This document shows, piece by piece, positions 6,083 to 6,228 of a stretch of 6,228 bases of DNA. The first letter of the stretch is position 1. Each line of letters begins with the position of its first letter. Both the position numbers and the translations under genes were made by a program. The notes below the pieces were generated by a model. The model did not search any database, was not told the origin of the DNA, and saw nothing but the letters and a program-made list of their open reading frames with translations. Source of the stretch: CAZCWX01 sp964502465 (lineage in GTDB: Bacteria > Desulfobacterota > Binatia > Bin18); contig CAZCWX010000109.1 in NCBI GenBank assembly GCA_964502465.1, positions 1 to 6,228 on the forward strand, read 5' to 3'.

Positions 6083-6228
6083 AGCAGAGCGATCTTGATA
6101 TCCTGCTGCACGAAGGGGAGGGCTCTATGCTCGAGTACAAAGAGGCGCTCTCTTCTTCGTTCGCTCGGGAGCTGGTTGCTTTCGCCAACAGCATAGGTGG
6201 TAAAATCCTTCTCGGCGTTCGTGACGAT
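6079..6228 (+). CDS. AlbA_2 (Schlafen/RecG-like) ATP-binding domain protein, 5' part only
   Basis: Fifty codons are present from GTG 6079-6081 to the right edge. They show the start of an AlbA_2 domain: a short helix, then E-x4-LEYKEAL (14-24; acidic-plus-lysine pair E19 and K21), F28-x-REL-VAFANS at 28-38, and GGKILLGVRDD at 40-50. This is the conserved FxRExxAFANxxGGxIxxGVxDD core of AlbA_2 (Schlafen-related, COG2865-type) proteins, which are commonly annotated as ATP-binding regulators or helicase-like and often occur in defence contexts. The remaining domains lie outside the window, so the full architecture is unknown. The GTG overlaps the stop of the Cys3 mini-protein (GTGA), completing a three-gene coupled operon. 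Confidence 0.85.
   Translation, partial: MKQSDLDILLHEGEGSMLEYKEALSSSFARELVAFANSIGGKILLGVRDD

Overview
This is an ordinary-looking bacterial chromosome segment with a tightly packed, divergent layout. Composition is moderate (GC roughly in the low-to-mid 50s by eye). Starts are mixed ATG and GTG, Shine-Dalgarno sites are present, and sigma70-type promoter boxes can be read. The gene set and the degenerate short-period intergenic repeats suggest an uncultured environmental proteobacterium-like lineage, but nothing in the window fixes the phylum.

Left block, leftward transcription (positions 5105 down to 1). In transcription order it holds: a vapB antitoxin; a vapC PIN toxin overlapping it by GTGA; an Oxygenase-NA/COG3826-type 2OG-Fe(II) oxygenase starting 3 nt after the toxin; an acylphosphatase; a phosphotriesterase-family metal hydrolase; and a large protein with an MFS-like membrane half fused to a spermidine-synthase-like methyltransferase fold, cut by the left window edge. 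The first three look like one transcript. The last two are separated by intergenic spaces of about 160 and 115 bp, each holding an inverted array of very short degenerate units: octads (GGNGAANC-like) at 3345-3431 and heptads (AGGCYNN) at 2207-2275.

Right block, rightward transcription (5262 to the edge). radC, a 38-residue protein with a Cas4-like CX2CX5C cysteine cluster, and the beginning of an AlbA_2 (Schlafen/RecG-like) ATP-binding protein are joined by two successive GTGA stop/start overlaps, each preceded by a purine-rich ribosome binding site. A good sigma70 promoter (TTGACG, 17 bp, TATGAA) lies directly upstream of radC, facing away from a weaker candidate promoter for vapBC.

Functional reading: two divergent units with a DNA-maintenance or defence flavour (RadC, Cys3 mini-protein and AlbA_2; VapBC and an oxygenase assigned to damaged nucleic acid) share one 156-bp control region. 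The acylphosphatase, phosphotriesterase-like and fused synthase genes are probably independent housekeeping or accessory metabolism. The most novel items are the Cys3 mini-protein operon and the paired short-period inverted arrays.
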